A program made the translations under genes and the position numbers. Below, in pieces: positions 35,392 through 43,700 of a DNA stretch of 47,837 nucleotides (positions within the stretch are counted from its first letter, which is position 1; every line of letters begins with the position of its first letter). Source of the stretch: DAOTEJ01 sp035454085. Its GTDB lineage: Bacteria; Pseudomonadota; Gammaproteobacteria; Burkholderiales; Burkholderiaceae_F. The DNA is taken from the NCBI GenBank assembly GCA_035454085.1, contig DAOTEJ010000011.1:1-47837 (forward strand), given 5' to 3'. The notes under the pieces were generated by a model. That model was not told the DNA's origin and did not search any database. It saw only the letters and a program-made list of their open reading frames with translations.

Positions 35392-35428
35392 GGCAGGGCA
35401 TGCCGCGGCGCGGCCGCGGCGGCGGGAG

Positions 35429-35881
35429 TCACGAGGCGTTGCTCTCCGACTCGGGCCAGTCGCGAATGTAGGCCTTGAGCATGCGGTTCTCGAAACTCTG
35501 TTCCTCGAGCACCGCGCGAGCCACGTCGTAGAAGGAGATCACGCCCGCGAGGCTGCGGCCGTCCATCACCGGCAGGTAGCGCGCGTGACGCTCGAGCATC
35601 AGACGGCGCACCTCCATGACGTCGGTCCCGGGGGTGACGGTGAGCGGGGCGTCGTCCATCACCTTGCGCACCAGCACGGTGCCCACCGCGCCGTCGTTGG
35701 TGTGCACCTGGCTGATCACCTCGCGGAAGGTGAGCATGCCCACGAGCTCGCCGTACTCCATCACCACCACCGAGCCGATGTCCTGCTCGGCCATGATCGT
35801 GACGGCCTGGCGCAGCGGCGTGTCCGGGCTGACGGTGTAGAGGGTGTTGCCCTTGACGCGCAGGATGTCCGAAACCTTCAT
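35429..35881 (-). CDS. CBS-pair domain protein
   Basis: 150 residues, formed of two CBS motifs: about 8-60 (VSPDTPLRQAVTIMAEQDIGSVVVM) and about 75-130 (VTPGTDVMEVRRLMLERHARYLPVM). Such stand-alone pairs bind adenosyl ligands such as AMP, ATP or NAD and act as small energy or redox sensors. There is no catalytic or membrane domain. It lies 37 bp upstream of the FAD gene on the same strand; a functional link is only suggested. Confidence 0.92.
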   Translation of the reverse strand: MKVSDILRVKGNTLYTVSPDTPLRQAVTIMAEQDIGSVVVMEYGELVGMLTFREVISQVHTNDGAVGTVLVRKVMDDAPLTVTPGTDVMEVRRLMLERHARYLPVMDGRSLAGVISFYDVARAVLEEQSFENRMLKAYIRDWPESESNAS

Positions 35882-35966
35882 CTCGCTCTCCCCGCCGACA
35901 GGCCGCCGGCTGCTGCTCCCTGGGCGCCTATCCTAGCCCAAGGCCGGGGCGGCGCACCACGCGCGC

Positions 35967-36923
35967 TCAGGTCAGATACGCCTTGAAGCGCTCTAGTTCG
36001 CGCACCACCGCGCTGCGCAGCGGCAGGTCCCACACCGAGTGCCCCGCGTCCGGGACCAGCACGTAGCGCGCCCCCGGCCAGGCGCGGGCGAGTTCGTCCG
36101 CGGTGGCGGCCGGGCAGACCATGTCGTAGCGGCCCTGCACGATCGAGGCGCGCAGATGGCGGATCCGGTAGAGGTTGGCGAGCAGCTGGCCCGGCGCCAG
36201 AAAGCAGCGGTGGCTGAAGTAGTGCGCCTCGATGCGCGCCAGTTGCAGCGCCTCGTCCTTGAGGTGATGCACGAGCTCGGGATTGGGCAGCAGGGTCGAG
36301 CAGCTGGCCTCGTACTCGCTCCAGGCCAGCGCATAGGGCAGGTGCACGCGCGGGTCGGGATCGGCCAGCCGCCGGGAGTAGGCGCGCAGCAGGTCGCCGC
36401 GTTCGGCCTCGGGCACCATGCGCGCAAAGCGCTCCCAGGCGTCGGGGAAGACGCGCCGCATCCCGTACAGGAACCATTCGACCTCGTCGCTGCGCCCCAG
36501 GAAGATGCCGCGCAATACAAAGCCCAGGCAGCGCGAGGGATGGGTCTGCCCGTAGGCCAGAGCCAGCGTGCTGCCCCAGGAGCCGCCGAACAGCAGCCAC
36601 TTGCGCACCCCCAGGGTCTCGCGCAGCACCTCGATGTCGCGCACCAGTTGCGCCGTGTTGTTGGCCGTGAGTTCAGCCGCCGGGATCGAGCGCCCCGCGC
36701 CGCGCTGGTCGAACAGCACGATGCGGAAGAACGCCGGATCGAAAAAGCGCCGATGCTCGGGCGAGCAGCCACCCCCCGGCCCGCCGTGAAGAAACAGCAC
36801 CGGCACGCCGCGCGGATTGCCGCTCACCTCCCAGTACAGCTGATGCGTGCCGTCGACCGGCAGCATGCCGCTGTCGTGGGGCTCGATCGGCGGATAGAGG
36901 ATGGGGACGGTTCTCGAGTCCAT
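35967..36923 (-). CDS. pip: Proline iminopeptidase
   Basis: 318 residues, the usual length for the S33 family. The alpha/beta hydrolase fold has the oxyanion segment HGGPGGGC, the nucleophile Ser115 in GGSWGS, the Asp of GRYDMVCP and the His of PDAGHS. RIVLFDQRGAGRS is diagnostic of this family. It removes N-terminal proline from peptides in the cytosol. It is followed by the CBS gene on the same strand after an 85-bp gap, so the two may have separate promoters. Confidence 0.95.
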   Translation of the reverse strand: MDSRTVPILYPPIEPHDSGMLPVDGTHQLYWEVSGNPRGVPVLFLHGGPGGGCSPEHRRFFDPAFFRIVLFDQRGAGRSIPAAELTANNTAQLVRDIEVLRETLGVRKWLLFGGSWGSTLALAYGQTHPSRCLGFVLRGIFLGRSDEVEWFLYGMRRVFPDAWERFARMVPEAERGDLLRAYSRRLADPDPRVHLPYALAWSEYEASCSTLLPNPELVHHLKDEALQLARIEAHYFSHRCFLAPGQLLANLYRIRHLRASIVQGRYDMVCPAATADELARAWPGARYVLVPDAGHSVWDLPLRSAVVRELERFKAYLT

Positions 36924-37026
36924 CTCAGTGCGGCAAGGCTTGCGCAGCCGAAGACCGCGGATGCGTGACGGGGACGGCTGGCATCATCGCGGCTTGGCGG
37001 CCCGGCCGCGTGGCGGATTGCACATC

Positions 37027-38322
37027 ATGAGCGCTGAATTTCCCCGTTTCGACACCTTGAGCCTGCACGCCGGCCAGGCCCCCGACCCCGCCACCGGCGC
37101 CCGCGCCGTGCCGATCTACGCGAGCTCGTCCTTTGTCTTCGAGGACTCGGATCATGCCGCGGCGCTGTTCAACATGGAACGGGCGGGGCATGTTTATTCG
37201 CGCATCTCGAATCCCACGGTGGCGGTATTCGAGGAACGCATGGCAGCGCTCGAACGCGGCGTGGGCGCGGTGGCCACGGCCAGCGGCCAGGCGGCGCTGC
37301 ACCTGGCAATCGCCACGCTCATGGGCGCGGGCGGCCACATCGTCGCCAGCCGCTCGCTCTACGGGGGCTCGCACAATCTGCTCGCCTACACGCTCGCCCG
37401 CTTCGGCATCGCCACCACCTTCGTCGATCCGCGCGAGCTCGACCAGTGGCGCGAGGCCCTCCGCCCCGAGACCCGCCTGCTCTTCGGAGAGACTCTGGGC
37501 AACCCGGGGCTGGACGTGCTCGACATCCCCGCCGTGGCCTCCATCGCCCATCAGGCCGGCGTGCCGCTGATGGTCGACTCGACCTTCACCACGCCCTGGC
37601 TGGTGCAGCCCTTCGAGCATGGCGCCGACCTCGTCTATCACTCCGCCACCAAGTTCCTGGGCGGCCACGGCACGGCCATCGGCGGCGTGCTGGTCGATGG
37701 CGGCGCCTTCGACTGGGAAGCGAGCGGCCTGTTCCCGACGCTCACCGAGCCCTACGCCGGCTTCCACGGCATGGTCTTCGCCGAGGAAAGCACGGTGGCG
37801 CCCTTCCTGCTGCGGGCGCGGCGCGAGGGCCTGCGCGACTTCGGGGCCTGCATGAGCCCGCATACCGCCTTCCTGCTGCTGCAGGGGCTCGAGACCCTGC
37901 CGCTGCGCATGGCGCGCCACGTCGACAACGCACGCAAGGTCGTGGCCTTCCTGGCCGATCACCCGCAAGTGGCCGCCATCGCCTGGCCCGAGCTGCCTTC
38001 GCACCCCGACCACGCGCTCGCCCGGCGACTGCTGCCGCGCGGCTGCGGCGCGGTGTTCAGCTTCGACCTCGCCGGCTCGCGCGCCGCCGGCCGCGCCTTC
38101 GTCGAGACCCTGCGCGTGTTCAGCCACCTCGCCAACGTGGGCGACGCCAAGTCGCTGGTGATCCACCCGGCCTCGACCACCCACTTCCGCGTGCCCGACG
38201 AGGATCTCGCGCGCGCAGGCATCACCCAGGGCACGATTCGCCTCTCGGTCGGGCTCGAGGACATCGACGATCTCCTCGAAGACCTCGCCCGCGCCCTCAA
38301 GGCCGCCGCCAAGGTGAACTGA
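37027..38322 (+). CDS. metY: O-acetylhomoserine aminocarboxypropyltransferase (MetY-type sulfhydrylase)
   Basis: 431 residues from ATG 37027 (MSAEFPRFDTLSLHAGQAPDPATGARAVPIY). The start TLxLHAGQxPDP and the length are typical of MetY, longer than MetZ/MetB. PLP Lys209 is in VYHSATKFLGGHGTAIGG, and HPASTTHF is the C-terminal signature. It makes homocysteine directly from O-acetylhomoserine and sulfide. With metZ at 12314 the genome has two direct-sulfhydrylation enzymes, one per acyl donor. No riboswitch is visible in the 103-bp gap upstream. Methionine gamma-lyase is a less likely alternative. Confidence 0.88.
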   Translation: MSAEFPRFDTLSLHAGQAPDPATGARAVPIYASSSFVFEDSDHAAALFNMERAGHVYSRISNPTVAVFEERMAALERGVGAVATASGQAALHLAIATLMGAGGHIVASRSLYGGSHNLLAYTLARFGIATTFVDPRELDQWREALRPETRLLFGETLGNPGLDVLDIPAVASIAHQAGVPLMVDSTFTTPWLVQPFEHGADLVYHSATKFLGGHGTAIGGVLVDGGAFDWEASGLFPTLTEPYAGFHGMVFAEESTVAPFLLRARREGLRDFGACMSPHTAFLLLQGLETLPLRMARHVDNARKVVAFLADHPQVAAIAWPELPSHPDHALARRLLPRGCGAVFSFDLAGSRAAGRAFVETLRVFSHLANVGDAKSLVIHPASTTHFRVPDEDLARAGITQGTIRLSVGLEDIDDLLEDLARALKAAAKVN

Positions 38323-38382
38323 GATGCGCGCTCCCGCCCCGCGCCGCCAGCGCGCCCCCACCCACCCCTGCTCGAGTGCCTC

Positions 38383-39213
38383 ATGCTGATCGGCTCCGCG
38401 CCCCGCCTCTACGCCTACACCGGCGGCAAGACCTTCGACGCGCGCCTGCCGGCCATCGTCTTCATCCACGGCGCTCAGCTCGATCACAGCGTGTGGATCC
38501 TGCAGAGCCGCTACCTCGCCCACCACGGCTACGCGGTGCTCGCGCTCGACCTGCCCGGCCACGGCCGCAGCGAAGGCGAGGCCTTGGCGAGTGTCGAGGC
38601 CATGGCCGACGCCATCGCGCCGCGGCTGGCGGCCGCCACCGGCCAGCCTCTGCTGCTGGTGGGGCACAGCATGGGCTCGCTGATCTCGCTCGAGCTCGCG
38701 CGCCGCCTCGGGCCGCGCGTGGCCGGCGTGGCGCTGCTGGGCACCGCCTTCCCGATGAAGGTCTCGGATGCGCTGCTCACCGCCACGCGCGAGGCGCCCG
38801 ACGCGGCCATCGAGATGATCGACGTGTGGTCGCACGCGCCCTCGATCGCCGCCTTCAACCGGCCGCTGTCCTCGCCGGGGCCGGGCTTTTCCATTCCCGG
38901 CCAGGGCCGCGCGCTGATGCGCCACATCGCGCGGCGCAATGGCGCGGGCGTGCTCGCCACCGACTTCGCGGCGTGCAACGCCTACGCGGGCGGCCTCGAG
39001 GCCGCGGCCGCACTGCGCTGCCCCGCGCTGTTCCTGCTGGGAGCCGGCGACCAGATGACGCCGCCGCGCGCCGCGCGGGCTCTGCGCGAGGCCTGCCCCG
39101 AGGCCACCGAGATCGTCTTGCCCGGCAGCGGCCATGCACTGATGAGCGAGGCGGCCGGCTCCGTGCTCGAGGCCCTGAAGCACTTCGCCGCGCGCGTGCT
39201 GCGGGTGGCCTGA
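38383..39213 (+). CDS. Alpha/beta hydrolase
   Basis: 276 residues. The nucleophile Ser96 in GHSMGS, the Asp of LGAGDQMTPP and the His of GSGHALM form a full catalytic triad; HGAQLDHSVW supplies the oxyanion region. No signal peptide. It lies 60 bp after metY and its stop overlaps the LysE-type gene by one base. The substrate is unknown. Since it follows metY on the same strand, a homoserine-ester or thioester link is possible but not shown. Confidence 0.9.
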   Translation: MLIGSAPRLYAYTGGKTFDARLPAIVFIHGAQLDHSVWILQSRYLAHHGYAVLALDLPGHGRSEGEALASVEAMADAIAPRLAAATGQPLLLVGHSMGSLISLELARRLGPRVAGVALLGTAFPMKVSDALLTATREAPDAAIEMIDVWSHAPSIAAFNRPLSSPGPGFSIPGQGRALMRHIARRNGAGVLATDFAACNAYAGGLEAAAALRCPALFLLGAGDQMTPPRAARALREACPEATEIVLPGSGHALMSEAAGSVLEALKHFAARVLRVA

Positions 39214-39851
39214 TGCTCGATGCGATCAACTGGGACACGTACTGGCTGTACGTGGCGACCGAGGCTGCGCTCAGCCTCTCGCCCGGGCCGGCGGTGTTGC
39301 TGGTCGTGGCCACCGGCATGACGCTGGGCGCGGGCCGCTCGATCTATGCGGCGCTGGGCATCCTCTCGGCCAACGCGCTGTACTTCGCCCTGTCGGCCAC
39401 CGCGCTGGGCGCGCTGCTGATCGCCTCGCCCGGATTCTTTCGCGCGGTGCAGTGGCTGGGGGCGGGCTACCTGGTGTGGATCGGGGTGCGCGCGCTGCTG
39501 GGCCACCCCAGCCCCCTGCGCGCCGCCGACGCGGGTGCGCGCGCCTCGCACCCCGCAGGCATCTGGCTCGCCGGCCTGACGCTGCAACTAGCGAACCCCA
39601 AGACTTTGATCTTCTTCGCGGCCATCCTGCCGCAGTTTGTCGATCCGGCGCGGCCGGTGGGCGCCCAGATGCTGTGGCTGGCCGCGGGCTCGATCGTGCC
39701 CGAGTTCTTCATCCTCGCCGCCTACGGCTGGCTCGGGGCGCGCGCGGCGGGGCTGATGGGCGACGAGCGCTACGCCCTGTGGACCGAACGCGCGGCGGGC
39801 GTGCTGGTGCTCGTGGTGGCTGCGCTGGTCCTGTCGGTCAACCGCGCCTAG
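39213..39851 (+). CDS. LysE/RhtB family amino-acid exporter
   Basis: 212 residues with about six membrane segments. The hallmarks are SLSPGPAVLLVVATGMTLG near the N-terminus and LANPKTLIFFAAILPQFVDP in the middle. Members export homoserine, threonine or lysine. The start overlaps the hydrolase stop by one base, so both are cotranscribed with metY. The association with a homocysteine-forming enzyme suggests homoserine or a sulfur amino acid as a possible substrate (inference). Confidence 0.92.
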   Translation: MLDAINWDTYWLYVATEAALSLSPGPAVLLVVATGMTLGAGRSIYAALGILSANALYFALSATALGALLIASPGFFRAVQWLGAGYLVWIGVRALLGHPSPLRAADAGARASHPAGIWLAGLTLQLANPKTLIFFAAILPQFVDPARPVGAQMLWLAAGSIVPEFFILAAYGWLGARAAGLMGDERYALWTERAAGVLVLVVAALVLSVNRA

Positions 39852-39872
39852 GGCCCAGGGCGCCGCGTCGGG

Positions 39873-41120
39873 CTAGCCTGCCTGCGGCTGCCCCAGGCTG
39901 CGTGCCATGGGCTGCCGGATCCAGTCGGCCGCCAGCCCCTCGCTCATCCACGGGGCGAGCGCCGAGTCCTTCGCCGTGACCAGGCCGTTGGCCGGATCGA
40001 CCGCCAGGTCGGAAAACGCCGCCACCAGGTTCGCGCGCTCGGGGTCGACCACCAGCGTCCAGTGGCGCGGCCGCTCGCCGCCGATCTCGGCCACATAGCC
40101 GCGCTTTTCGAGCACGCGCAGCAGATCCTCGGCACTTTCGGGAAAGCTCACCACGGCTTGCGCCAGCTGGTCCAGGCTGAGCACCGGGTCGGCGCCGGCG
40201 CGCGACTGCATCAGCACCTGCAGCAGGCGCACGGCGGTGACGAAGCGGTTGCCGGCGCGCGCCTCGTCGGCGAAGCGCACGCTGCGCAACTCCGGCAGCG
40301 CCGCCGCGATCGCCGCACCGAACAGCACCAGCAGCCACGACGCGTAGACCCACAGCAGGAACAGCGGGATCGCGGCAAAGGCGCCGTAGATCGACGTGAC
40401 GGTGCCGCGCGACACATACACGCCGAAGCCGAGCTTCACGGCCTGCGAGATCAGCGCCGCCGTGAACCCGCCGATCAAGGCATCGCGCCAGCGCACCTCG
40501 CGGTACGGCACGTAGACGTAGAGCGCAGCCAGGGCAAAGCCCGTGAGTACCACCTGGACGAGATCCAGTCCCCAGGAGGGCAACCCGCCCCGGGCCTCGT
40601 TCACGACGGAATTCGAAGCGATGTAGCTGGTGAGCGTGAGGCTCGCGCCTATCACCAGCGGCCCCAGGGTGATGAGTGCCCAATAGACCAGCAGCCGGCT
40701 GCCGAAGGGGCGGCTGCGGCGCACGCGGAAGATCTCGTTGAGCGTCGAGTCGATCGCCATGATCATCAGCAGCGCGGTCACCGCCAGGCCCACCACACCG
40801 AAGGCCGTGAGCCCGCCCGCGCGCTGGGTGAACACGTCGAGGTAGCGCAGGATGCTCTGGCTGAACTGATCCGGCAGCAGGCCCTTGACCAGGAGCTTCT
40901 GAAACGCCTCGCGGTACTCGGCAAAGAGGGGGAAGACCGCGAACATCGCCAGCGCGACCGCCAGCAGCGGAACGATCGACAGCACCGTGGTCAGGGTGAG
41001 CGTCGCGGCGGCCTGGTCGAGCCGGGCAGAGCGACCGCGCCGTGCGGCGAAGGCGAGCACCTCGCGGGCGCGCTGGATGCGCGGGTGGTCTCTGTGTCTG
41101 GAAGCGAGGCGGCGAAGCAT
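39873..41120 (-). CDS. YihY/BrkB (UPF0761) family membrane protein with C-terminal winged-helix-like extension
   Basis: 415 residues from ATG 41120 (MLRRLASRHRDHPRIQRAREVL). About six membrane segments lie between residues 35 and 290, with the family motif SIYGAFAAIPLFLLWVYASW. The soluble C-terminal about 120 residues resemble a winged-helix domain (LLQVLMQSRAGADPVLSLDQL). The Betaproteobacterial members share this extension, while E. coli YihY (about 290 residues) lacks it. The function is unknown; the RNase BN name is obsolete. The in-frame ATG at 41165 would overlap the divergent promoter and is rejected. Confidence 0.9.
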   Translation of the reverse strand: MLRRLASRHRDHPRIQRAREVLAFAARRGRSARLDQAAATLTLTTVLSIVPLLAVALAMFAVFPLFAEYREAFQKLLVKGLLPDQFSQSILRYLDVFTQRAGGLTAFGVVGLAVTALLMIMAIDSTLNEIFRVRRSRPFGSRLLVYWALITLGPLVIGASLTLTSYIASNSVVNEARGGLPSWGLDLVQVVLTGFALAALYVYVPYREVRWRDALIGGFTAALISQAVKLGFGVYVSRGTVTSIYGAFAAIPLFLLWVYASWLLVLFGAAIAAALPELRSVRFADEARAGNRFVTAVRLLQVLMQSRAGADPVLSLDQLAQAVVSFPESAEDLLRVLEKRGYVAEIGGERPRHWTLVVDPERANLVAAFSDLAVDPANGLVTAKDSALAPWMSEGLAADWIRQPMARSLGQPQAG

Positions 41121-41140
41121 GCGCGGGTTCGAAGGGCAGT

Positions 41141-41159
41141 CGCGGCGATAATAGCCGCG
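41141..41159. promoter_or_regulatory. Symmetric divergent promoter core between the yihY-like gene and wrbA
   Basis: CGCGGC-GATAATA-GCCGCG has perfect 6-bp arms around an AT core. The core reads GATAAT on the plus strand and TATTAT on the minus strand, so it can supply the -10 box in both directions. On the plus side GATAAT is 6 bases before an in-frame GTG (41159), which would give a leaderless wrbA mRNA. Confidence 0.45.
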
Positions 41160-41179
41160 TGTCATTCACGAGCCCCGTC

Positions 41180-41776
41180 ATGAAGCCCTGCGAGATCCTG
41201 GTCCTCTACTACTCGCGCCACGGCGCCACGCGCGCCCTGGCACAGGCGATCGCCCAGGGCGTGGACGCCGTGCCCGGCGCCGCCGCCCGATTGCGCACCG
41301 TCCCGCCGGTCGCACCCCTGGTGGAGCAGGCCGCGCCGCCGGTCCCGCCCGAGGGCGCGCCCTACGCCGAACTGCGCGATCTGGAAGAGTGTGCCGGGCT
41401 CGCGCTGGGCTCGCCGACCCGCTTCGGCAACATGGCCGCACCGCTCAAGCACTTTCTCGACTCGAGCTCGGGCCTGTGGCTGGCAGGAGCCCTGGCCGGC
41501 AAGCCCGGCTGCGTGTTCACTTCGACGAGCTCGATGCACGGCGGCCAGGAATCCACCCTGCTGTCGATGATGCTGCCGCTGATGCACCACGGCATGCTGG
41601 TCGTGGGCCTGCCCTACACCGAAGCCGAGCTCGCCACCACGCGCAGCGGCGGCACCCCGTACGGCGCGAGCCACGTGGCGCACGTCTCGGCGGGCGGCCT
41701 GAGCGAGGAAGAGCTGCGCCTGGCGCGCGCCCTCGGCCGGCGCCTGGCGACGATCGCCCTGCGCCTGGCGGGCTGA
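41180..41776 (+). CDS. wrbA: NAD(P)H:quinone oxidoreductase, WrbA type flavodoxin-like
   Basis: 198 residues from ATG 41180 (MKPCEILVLYYSRHGATRALAQ). The FMN phosphate loop is YYSRHGATR, and GSPTRFGNMAAPLKHFLD and TSTSSMHGGQESTLLSMM are WrbA blocks. It reduces quinones with two electrons, protecting against redox cycling. An in-frame GTG 41159 would add seven residues. It is followed four bases later by the DUF2069 gene and then an FAD dehydrogenase, forming a likely three-gene operon. Confidence 0.92.
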   Translation: MKPCEILVLYYSRHGATRALAQAIAQGVDAVPGAAARLRTVPPVAPLVEQAAPPVPPEGAPYAELRDLEECAGLALGSPTRFGNMAAPLKHFLDSSSGLWLAGALAGKPGCVFTSTSSMHGGQESTLLSMMLPLMHHGMLVVGLPYTEAELATTRSGGTPYGASHVAHVSAGGLSEEELRLARALGRRLATIALRLAG

Positions 41777-41780
41777 GGCC

Positions 41781-42182
41781 GTGGCCGGGGCAGCACAGGT
41801 CACCATCGGCGAGCGCGAGCGGATCGCGCTGCGCGTGGCGCAGGCCGCCTGGCTAGGCCTGATCGTCTGGTGCGTGGTTTGGGAGGCGTGGCTCGCGCCC
41901 TTGCGCCCGGGCGGCTCCTGGCTGGTGCTCAAGATCCTGCCCCTGCTGTTCACCCTGCGCGGCGTACTGCGCGGCGAGCCCGACGCCTTGCAGTGGAGCC
42001 TGCTGATCGTTCTGCTGTATCTGGCCGAGGCCACCGTGCGGCTCTTCGAGCCCGCGCCGGTGCGCTGGATGGCCGGCGTCGAACTGGCGCTGGTGCTCGG
42101 CTTCTTCGTGGCCGCCATCGTCTTTCTGCGGCCCTACAAGCGCGCCGCCAAGGCGCGCCGGGCCAGCGAGGCCGGCCCATGA
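41781..42182 (+). CDS. DUF2069 family membrane protein
   Basis: 133 residues from GTG 41781. Four hydrophobic segments (about 20-37, 48-60, 72-86 and 95-115) and the motif LKILPLLFTLRGVLRG match the DUF2069 family, commonly placed beside wrbA in Proteobacteria. Function unknown. The stop overlaps the next ATG by 4 bp. Confidence 0.88.
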   Translation: MAGAAQVTIGERERIALRVAQAAWLGLIVWCVVWEAWLAPLRPGGSWLVLKILPLLFTLRGVLRGEPDALQWSLLIVLLYLAEATVRLFEPAPVRWMAGVELALVLGFFVAAIVFLRPYKRAAKARRASEAGP

Positions 42183-43585
42183 GCCTGCTCGACAAGCTGC
42201 GGCTGGCAATCGGCGCCGAGCACGTGCTCACCGAAACCGCCGACATCGCGCCGTATCTGACCGACTGGCGCGACCGCTACCACGGCGCCGCGCAGGCGGT
42301 GGTGCGCCCGGCGAACACGGCCGAGGTGGCCGCCGTGGTGCGCCTGGCGCGCGAGGCCGGCGCGGCCATCGTGCCCCTGGGCGGCAATACCGGCCTGGTG
42401 GGCGGGGGCACGGCCGACGCGAGCGGCACGGCGGTGGTGCTCAACACGCAGCGCCTGCGCCGCGTGCGCGAGCTGGACGCCGCCAACGACACCATCACGG
42501 TCGAGGCGGGGCTCACCCTGCACGAGGTGCAGCAGGCCGCGCTCGCCGCGGGACGCCTGTTTGCGCTCTCGCTGGCCGCCGAGGGCAGCGCCACCATCGG
42601 CGGCAACCTGGCGGCGAACGCCGGCGGCACCCAGGTCCTGCGCTACGGCAACGCCCGCGACCTGTGCCTGGGGCTCGAGGTCGTGCTCGCCTCGGGCGAG
42701 GTCTGGGACGGCCTGCGCGCCCTGCGCAAGGACAACACCGGTTACGACCTCAAGCAGCTGTTCATCGGCTCGGAGGGCACGCTCGGGGTGATCACCGCGG
42801 CCGTGCTCAAGCTGCATCCCTTGCCGGCGGCACGGCTGACGGCCTTCGCCGCCCTGCCCGACCTGCCGGCCGCCAATGCGCTGCTCGCCCGCGCCCGCGG
42901 CCTGTGCGGCGCGAGCCTCACGGCCTTCGAGGTGATGGGTGCGTCCTGCCTGCAGCATCTGGCGCAGCTCATGCCGCAGGTTCGCCTGCCGCTGCCGCTC
43001 GCAGCGCCGTGGTTCGCGCTGCTCGAGATCTCAGACTCCGAGAGCGAGGCGCACGGCATCGCGCGCCTGGAGTCCGTGCTCGAGACCGCCCTGGCGGCCG
43101 GCGAGGTGAGCGACGCCGTCGTGGCCCAGTCCCTGGCCGAGGCCGCCGCGCTGTGGCAGGTGCGCGAGTCCATCCCCGAGGCGCACGCGCGCAGCGGGGG
43201 CAACGTGAAGCACGACATCTCGCTGCCGGTGTCGGCGATCCCCGAGTTCGTGGCCAGCACCAACGCGCGGCTGACCGAGCGCTTCGAGTGGATCTGGCCC
43301 TCGGTGTTCGGTCATCTGGGCGACGGCAACCTGCACTACAACATGGGCACGCGCCCGGGGGTGCCGGTGGCCACCGCCTTCGCGCACGAGCCCGAGATCC
43401 GCCGTCTGGTGCACGACGCGGTGGCGGCGCGGGGCGGCTCGATCAGTGCCGAGCACGGCATCGGGCAGCTCAAGCGCGAGGAGCTCGCGCTCTACAAGTC
43501 GCCGGTGGAGCTCGCCCTGATGCGCGCCATCAAGCACGCGCTCGATCCCCAGGGCCTCATGAACCCCGGAAAGCTTCTGCCCTAG
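42179..43585 (+). CDS. FAD-linked D-2-hydroxyacid dehydrogenase (D-2-hydroxyglutarate/D-lactate/glycolate type)
   Basis: 468 residues. The PCMH FAD-binding domain (about 40-215) has PLGGNTGLVGGGT and GGNLAANAGGTQVLRYGN; IGSEGTLGVIT follows. The C-terminal cap has the metal-site FGHLGDGNLHYN and ISAEHGIGQLKRE. It belongs to the VAO family close to D2HGDH and GlcD, oxidising D-2-hydroxyacids in the cytosol, with electrons passed to ETF or quinone. The exact substrate cannot be chosen from sequence alone. It is the last gene of the wrbA-DUF2069 unit. Confidence 0.93.
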   Translation: MSLLDKLRLAIGAEHVLTETADIAPYLTDWRDRYHGAAQAVVRPANTAEVAAVVRLAREAGAAIVPLGGNTGLVGGGTADASGTAVVLNTQRLRRVRELDAANDTITVEAGLTLHEVQQAALAAGRLFALSLAAEGSATIGGNLAANAGGTQVLRYGNARDLCLGLEVVLASGEVWDGLRALRKDNTGYDLKQLFIGSEGTLGVITAAVLKLHPLPAARLTAFAALPDLPAANALLARARGLCGASLTAFEVMGASCLQHLAQLMPQVRLPLPLAAPWFALLEISDSESEAHGIARLESVLETALAAGEVSDAVVAQSLAEAAALWQVRESIPEAHARSGGNVKHDISLPVSAIPEFVASTNARLTERFEWIWPSVFGHLGDGNLHYNMGTRPGVPVATAFAHEPEIRRLVHDAVAARGGSISAEHGIGQLKREELALYKSPVELALMRAIKHALDPQGLMNPGKLLP

Positions 43586-43700
43586 CCTGTTCGCGTTCGT
43601 CCGCCGGATGCCCGCGGGGCGGCCCGCCGCGCCCGGGCGCTAGCATTGGGATGACTGCGGGCACGCCTGTGCCGCCCGCGCCTTACCGGAGATGCAGCAC

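Noticed and set aside
36924..37026. Second SAM riboswitch upstream of metY
   Set aside because: None of the SAM-II blocks (GAUUU, AAAUG, GCUAAA) nor a pseudoknot arrangement was found there.
41120..41165. Earlier start (41165) for the YihY/BrkB-type protein
   Set aside because: It would translate through the divergent promoter core; ATG 41120 fits family N-termini better.
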